64,000 bases of DNA from Clostridia bacterium (GTDB lineage Bacteria; Bacillota; Clostridia; Oscillospirales; Acutalibacteraceae). Made by a program: the position numbers and the translations under genes. The notes under the pieces are model-generated. The model ran no database searches. It was not told the DNA's origin and saw only the letters and a program-made list of their open reading frames with translations. Shown here piece by piece: positions 60,169-64,000 of this stretch (position 1 is its first letter; each line of letters opens with the position of its first letter). Where the stretch lies: the NCBI GenBank assembly GCA_017403065.1, contig JAFQOT010000012.1, forward strand, positions 1 through 64,000, in the 5' to 3' direction.

Positions 60169-61605
60169 TTAAAGACCGAGCTTGAACGGATTCATAATGC
60201 CGTTGGGGTCAAGTGTCTTCTTAAGTCCTTCAAATACCTGCATTGCAGGGCCGTACTGTTCTTTCATAAGACGACCAAGCTTGATACCAACACCGTGGTG
60301 ATCATTAACAACACCGCCGTGAGCGAGAGCTGTTCTTACACCGCAGGTCCAGATAGCCTGATGGAGACGGAGTGCCTCAACAGGATCTTGTGGAACATCC
60401 TTACCGTCAACAATAAATCTATCATAAACCATTGCGCCCCACTCATACCAGTGTGAGAAGTGAGCAATAAACTTAGCCTGTGGGAAGTTAGTTTCAATAG
60501 CTTCCTTCATAGCCCAGTAGATTTCTTCAATCTTACCGTAAGGAGCTATTGTATCCATAGTACCGAAGCACTGAGGAATATCCATCATATGACCGGGATA
60601 GAAGAAAGTAATCTTCTCTTTCCACCATTTTTCACCGTATTCAGAGCCTAAGTCCTCAGCACCGTACTTAGCAAATGTTTCAAGAAGAATCTTTTCTTCA
60701 ACATCAACCATTTCCTTAACGCCTTCGTAAGCAACGTTCATAAATGCGCCCTTACGCTCAACGCCAACGATTTTCTTAATAAGAGAAGCAGTTTCTGCCT
60801 CGTCATAAAGACGCATAACAGATGGCTTGAACTTCTGAAGTAATTCGCGGCTTGCCTTGAAAGCACCTTCCATATCCTGGAACAAGAAACCACGGAAACG
60901 TCTGTCCTCAGGCTGATCGAAAATACGAATTTGAGCCTTGGTGATGATACCTAAAGTACCCTCTGAGCCGATAAAAATCTGGTTAAGGTCAGGACCTGCA
61001 GCATGCTTAGGAGCAGAACAGGTTTCAATGATATCACCGTTTGGAAGAACAACCTCCATCTTAAGTACCATATCGTCAATCTTACCGTATTTGGTAGAAA
61101 CAACACCGATACCTCTGTGAGCTAAGAAGCCACCAACGGTTGAACAAGTAAGAGAAGAAGGATAGTGCATTGTAGCCTTGCCAACCTCGTTCGCAGCCCA
61201 CTCAATGTGCTTATAGATAGCACCTGTGCCGCACTCTATGTACATACCTTCAGTATTAACTTCATAAATCTTATTCATTCTCTTGGTATCAAGAATAATA
61301 CCGCCTGCAACAGGAATTGCGCCACCCTGTGTGCCGCCGCCTGCACCCCAAGTGGTAACAGGGAGCTTATAGTAGTTGGCAATCTTTAATACTTTAGAAA
61401 CTTCCTCAGCATTTTCGGGGCATACAACAATGTCAGCCTCGGGCATACGGCAACCGCGGTCAGCCCACATACGGGAAAGCCAATAATAGTCAACACTGTG
61501 TGTTACCTTGTCGATCTGACGGGTTGAACAGTTAGCAACGCCTACTGCATCTTCAAGCTCGGTCAGAATCATGGCAAACAAAAATTCGTTCATCTGGATT
61601 TGCAT
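60169..61605 (-). CDS. FAD-binding oxidase (FAD_binding_4, alkyl-DHAP synthase/GlcD-like)
   Basis: A 478-residue VAO-type flavoprotein. The FAD domain shows ADIVVCPENAEEVSKVLKIA, LPVTTWGAGGGTQGGAIPVA and YPSSLTCSTVGGFLAHRGIG; VVLPNGDIIETCSAPKHAAG and FIGSEGTLGIITKAQIRIF follow. The C-terminal domain ends GGVVNDHHGVGIKLGRLMKE and LDPNGIMNPFKLGL, with the paired histidines of alkyl-DHAP synthases and related oxidases. No covalent-flavin histidine is obvious. Substrate is unknown: a hydroxy acid, sugar acid or polyol. AAAGGAG precedes the ATG. Electrons probably pass to the Fe-S protein and ETF of the operon. Confidence 0.85.
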   Translation of the reverse strand: MQIQMNEFLFAMILTELEDAVGVANCSTRQIDKVTHSVDYYWLSRMWADRGCRMPEADIVVCPENAEEVSKVLKIANYYKLPVTTWGAGGGTQGGAIPVAGGIILDTKRMNKIYEVNTEGMYIECGTGAIYKHIEWAANEVGKATMHYPSSLTCSTVGGFLAHRGIGVVSTKYGKIDDMVLKMEVVLPNGDIIETCSAPKHAAGPDLNQIFIGSEGTLGIITKAQIRIFDQPEDRRFRGFLFQDMEGAFKASRELLQKFKPSVMRLYDEAETASLIKKIVGVERKGAFMNVAYEGVKEMVDVEEKILLETFAKYGAEDLGSEYGEKWWKEKITFFYPGHMMDIPQCFGTMDTIAPYGKIEEIYWAMKEAIETNFPQAKFIAHFSHWYEWGAMVYDRFIVDGKDVPQDPVEALRLHQAIWTCGVRTALAHGGVVNDHHGVGIKLGRLMKEQYGPAMQVFEGLKKTLDPNGIMNPFKLGL

Positions 61606-61635
61606 TTTTATATCTCCTTTTAATAAAATATTTAA

Positions 61636-63039
61636 TTATTTAACACTATCATCAACCTTAAGGTTGGGGAAGTATTTACAAAATTCTTTGATTTCCTTTG
61701 TGTAATTACCACGCATTTCAACAAAATGGTGAATATACGGACCGTCAATAAGTCTATCCTCTACAGCCTGTAAATCCTCGAATTCTCCCCATATATATGT
61801 ACCGTGGGTCTGGGGGCCTTCGGTGGTCTTACAAACTAATGGTAATATCATATAATCGCCGTGCTCTTGGTCAATACGCGCAACTGTGTATTCGCCGTCA
61901 CGTCCACGAAGCCAAGCGCGCTGATTTACAAGACGCGCCTTTGTTCCCTCTGCCTTTTCACTAGCAGGGAAAGGTCCGCAATGCCATAAAAGCTCGGCAT
62001 TTTTATTTTCAGGATGGCGAACAGTAAACTCGCCAAACAGCGGTCTTCCCTCACCCAAGGTTGCACATTTAAGCAGCGCCATTGTCATAGCACAGTGCAT
62101 ATCGCTTTCGCAAGAAATCATATATCCCATTTCATTAAGTAAACCGTATAATGCACAGGGAGCAAGTCCGTCAAACATAACGGGAGTTGCTGTCCAACAC
62201 TCAGCCGAAATAACATCAAGATTAAACTCTTCAAAAAGGTGCTTATACATAGCCACCATTGTAGCCATAGGCTTTATGTATTTAGGAGTTAAATCGTCAA
62301 GCTCGTAATTTGTGAGAAAATACTGCTCATACTCTGCAATTTCATCCGCATAGTCGGTTTCTGCGGTTTTCATTCTCTGCTCGATAATTGCGAAGTTTAT
62401 AGGAATAATTCTAATACCGAATTTTTCCATCAATTCCCCTTCGTTCCAAATAACCGAGAAAAACGGTGCCGGACGGACGCCAACCTGACCTATTCTCATA
62501 CCCTTGAAGTTTTTAACCATACAAGCAACTCTGATAAAGCTTTCAAGTCCCTCTTTGAATTCAGGGCTTTCCACTCTACAACAAGGCAAATGAGAAAAAG
62601 GAATGTGATAACGTTGCATCTGACGAGAAACGCCAAATAAACCGCACTGTGAATCAGTAGGACGCATACCGTCTACATAATATTCATCATCAAGCGGTGC
62701 CCACAAAAGTACAGGCTTTCCGAGAGCCTCAGCAATATCTGCCGCTGCCTCTTCGTTACCAAAGTTACAGTTGATAATCATTACGGCATCTACATTTTCA
62801 TTTTTAAATCGCTCAATAACCTCTTTAGCTGATGCATCATCAAAAACAAGATTCTCTATACCAATACCTTTGTTATCAACAAAGCTTACCTTATCGGTTG
62901 TAAAATTTTCTTCTATGTAATCTACGAACTTTTTACCTCGCTGTTCAGCAGAATACCATGTAAGGAAAGTGCCACGAGGACGGTCGGTAGTGTTACGGCG
63001 CATAGCAACCAAGCCGATTTTCACATTATAATCAAACAT
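61636..63039 (-). CDS. L-fucose/L-arabinose isomerase family protein
   Basis: A 467-residue sugar isomerase-like protein and first gene of the operon. KIGLVAMRRNTTDRPRGTFL opens an N-terminal Rossmann-like domain, as in FucI/AraA, with VDAVMIINCNFGNEEAAADI (FucI typically reads ...NFGNE..A) and PVLLWAPLDDEYYVDGMRPT, DSQCGLFG. Later blocks include SAECWTATPVMFDGLAPCAL (metal-site glutamate) and GEFTVRHPENKNAELLWHCG. Known members isomerise aldoses to ketoses. Specific sugar unknown; sequence does not permit choosing among pentoses, hexoses and deoxy sugars. Confidence 0.82.
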   Translation of the reverse strand: MFDYNVKIGLVAMRRNTTDRPRGTFLTWYSAEQRGKKFVDYIEENFTTDKVSFVDNKGIGIENLVFDDASAKEVIERFKNENVDAVMIINCNFGNEEAAADIAEALGKPVLLWAPLDDEYYVDGMRPTDSQCGLFGVSRQMQRYHIPFSHLPCCRVESPEFKEGLESFIRVACMVKNFKGMRIGQVGVRPAPFFSVIWNEGELMEKFGIRIIPINFAIIEQRMKTAETDYADEIAEYEQYFLTNYELDDLTPKYIKPMATMVAMYKHLFEEFNLDVISAECWTATPVMFDGLAPCALYGLLNEMGYMISCESDMHCAMTMALLKCATLGEGRPLFGEFTVRHPENKNAELLWHCGPFPASEKAEGTKARLVNQRAWLRGRDGEYTVARIDQEHGDYMILPLVCKTTEGPQTHGTYIWGEFEDLQAVEDRLIDGPYIHHFVEMRGNYTKEIKEFCKYFPNLKVDDSVK

Positions 63040-63072
63040 ACTATCACTCCTTAACTATACATTTACATAAAA

Positions 63073-63101
63073 ATTATATCAACCGTACCAAAAATTATAA
63101 A
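63073..63101 (-). promoter_or_regulatory. promoter of the isomerase-to-ETF operon
   Basis: On the minus strand TTTATA, 17-base spacer, TATAAT, 34 bases before the isomerase ATG at 63039. It lies beside the divergent AraC promoter. The weak -35 suits activator control. Confidence 0.55.
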
Positions 63102-63133
63102 TGTTATAATCAAAACACTTTTTGTAAAAAACG

Positions 63134-63162
63134 TTTCATTTTGTTGAAATTTGTGTTATACT
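63134..63162 (+). promoter_or_regulatory. promoter of the second AraC gene
   Basis: TTTCAT, 17-base spacer, TATACT with a TGT extension, 31 bases before the ATG. Confidence 0.5.
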
Positions 63163-63193
63163 GTAATACACAGGAAATCAAGGAGTTGTTTTT

Positions 63194-64000
63194 ATGAAAA
63201 TAATACCGTTTGAAGAGCTATACAATTCAGATTTTGTTATAACCGAATCTTTATCAAAGGGACAAAACTGGTATACCCGTAATAATTTTTATTCTTGCAT
63301 CGGCAAACCCAAGCCATCCCACACACTACTTTGGTTTAAAAACTGCCGCGCAAAAATAACAGATTGTAATGGCAAAGTGTTGATGGCAGAAAAAAACCAA
63401 ATCGCATATATGTCCAAGGGAATTGAATATACAGTAGATTTTTTGGATACTTCTGCTAATCAGGACGACAGCGTAGTATTTCATTTTCAGCTTAAAAACA
63501 CCGATAACGAGGAAATAGCCCCCACTCTTTCACCCAAAATTTGTATAAAAAATGTTGATACAGCATTAGCTCTCTCTATCAAATCGGCAGCGGAGGAGTT
63601 TAATAAAAGTATCGTATGCGTACCCACAATCACCAGTGTTATTTATCAAATTTTAGCCATTGCATGCCAGACGCAGCGTAAAAAGGTTGTAAACCGTAAG
63701 TACAAATATATCAGCGAAGGCATTGAGCTTATGGAAAGCAACTCTGATAAAACACTTAACGAAATTGCCGAAATTTGTGGTGTAAGCGAGGGCTATTTCA
63801 GAAAGCTTTTCCGTGAGTACAGTGGTGAAAACCCCGTTGATTTCAGACAAAAGCACCGCATTGAAAAAGCAAAACAGCTACTTTTGATGGATACGCATTC
63901 CATAAGCGAAATTGCATACGAGCTTAATTTTGCAGATATTTACCATTTCAGCAAGACATTCAAAAAAATTGTTGGTGTCTCACCTCAAAAATATATAAAA
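63194..64000 (+). CDS. AraC-family transcriptional regulator, 3' end cut by window
   Basis: AGGAG at 63181-63185 and ATG at 63194 open a frame that runs to the window edge (269 codons) without a stop. Residues 1-150 are a sensor domain of unclear fold, with KNQIAYMSKGIEYTV recalling a cupin. Residues about 165-269 hold the double HTH: KTLNEIAEICGVSEGYFRKL, FREYSGENPVDFRQKHRIEK, HSISEIAYELNFADIYHFSK and KIVGVSPQKYIK, which is normally within 5-10 residues of the end. Divergent from the 11-gene catabolic operon, so it is the likely regulator of it. Confidence 0.87.
   Translation, partial: MKIIPFEELYNSDFVITESLSKGQNWYTRNNFYSCIGKPKPSHTLLWFKNCRAKITDCNGKVLMAEKNQIAYMSKGIEYTVDFLDTSANQDDSVVFHFQLKNTDNEEIAPTLSPKICIKNVDTALALSIKSAAEEFNKSIVCVPTITSVIYQILAIACQTQRKKVVNRKYKYISEGIELMESNSDKTLNEIAEICGVSEGYFRKLFREYSGENPVDFRQKHRIEKAKQLLLMDTHSISEIAYELNFADIYHFSKTFKKIVGVSPQKYIK

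Noticed and set aside
63119-63140. Catabolite-response (cre) site between the two divergent genes
   Set aside because: The sequence TGAAACGTTTTTTACA on the minus strand is similar in feel, but it misses the central CG position of the consensus.

Overview
The window reads as chromosomal DNA of an anaerobic, endospore-forming, low-to-mid GC Gram-positive bacterium (Clostridia, probably a gut Oscillospirales-type organism). The grounds are a spoIIID gene behind a sigma-E-like promoter, a SpoIVFB-type protease, AGGAGG ribosome-binding sites, vegetative promoters with extended -10 boxes, no outer-membrane genes, and strictly anaerobic-style metabolism (several radical SAM proteins, an ETF-linked oxidase). 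Species cannot be named from sequence reading alone.

Layout. (1) 1-3033: end of a more GC-rich accessory island: a partial metallophosphoesterase, three unrecognised genes, an excisionase-like plus Cro-like regulator, and a serine-recombinase catalytic domain. An 18-bp direct repeat follows the recombinase and recurs 125 bp on, just before a 5'-truncated padR gene. (2) 3264-5036: padR remnant, DUF1700 and DUF4097 envelope-type operon, bracketed by two copies of a repeated stem-loop module. (3) 5264-14911: nucleobase uptake and salvage (uraA-upp, AzgA-type permease), an SGNH hydrolase behind a hairpin-rich leader, tRNA-Thr(CGU), an array of short palindromes with a 104-bp duplication, an XRE regulator, DUF554, a CapA-like protein and a phosphohexomutase. 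(4) 14956-20531: radical SAM proteins, a SpoIVFB-like protease with a tiny membrane partner, YgiQ, and SpoIIID. (5) 20755-42306: one long minus-strand, AT-rich surface-polysaccharide operon behind a near-consensus promoter (TTGACA-N17-TATTAT). It holds an initiating phosphoglycosyltransferase, glycosyltransferases, Wzx, Wzy, a pyruvyltransferase, an AsnB-like amidating enzyme, and a complete-looking WbpA/B/E/D-type route to UDP-2,3-diacetamido-2,3-dideoxy-glucuronate. Its last two genes carry frameshifts. (6) 42451-48106: trmO, trmL and a glycolytic pgk-tpiA-gpmI block. (7) 48173-64000: sugar and sugar-acid catabolism: uxuA with a partner reductase under an AraC regulator, then an 11-gene operon with a divergent AraC regulator.

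The most unusual system is that last operon. It combines a FucI/AraA-like isomerase, an alkyl-DHAP-synthase-like FAD oxidase, a two-[4Fe-4S] protein that has lost the CCG cysteines of its GlcF/HdrD-like relatives, a class II aldolase, a PfkB kinase, an IolB-like isomerase, a mutarotase-like protein, DUF4867, an AEC permease, an FGGY kinase and a single-chain EtfB-EtfA fusion. Together they look like an ETF-coupled sugar or sugar-acid oxidation pathway of unknown substrate.
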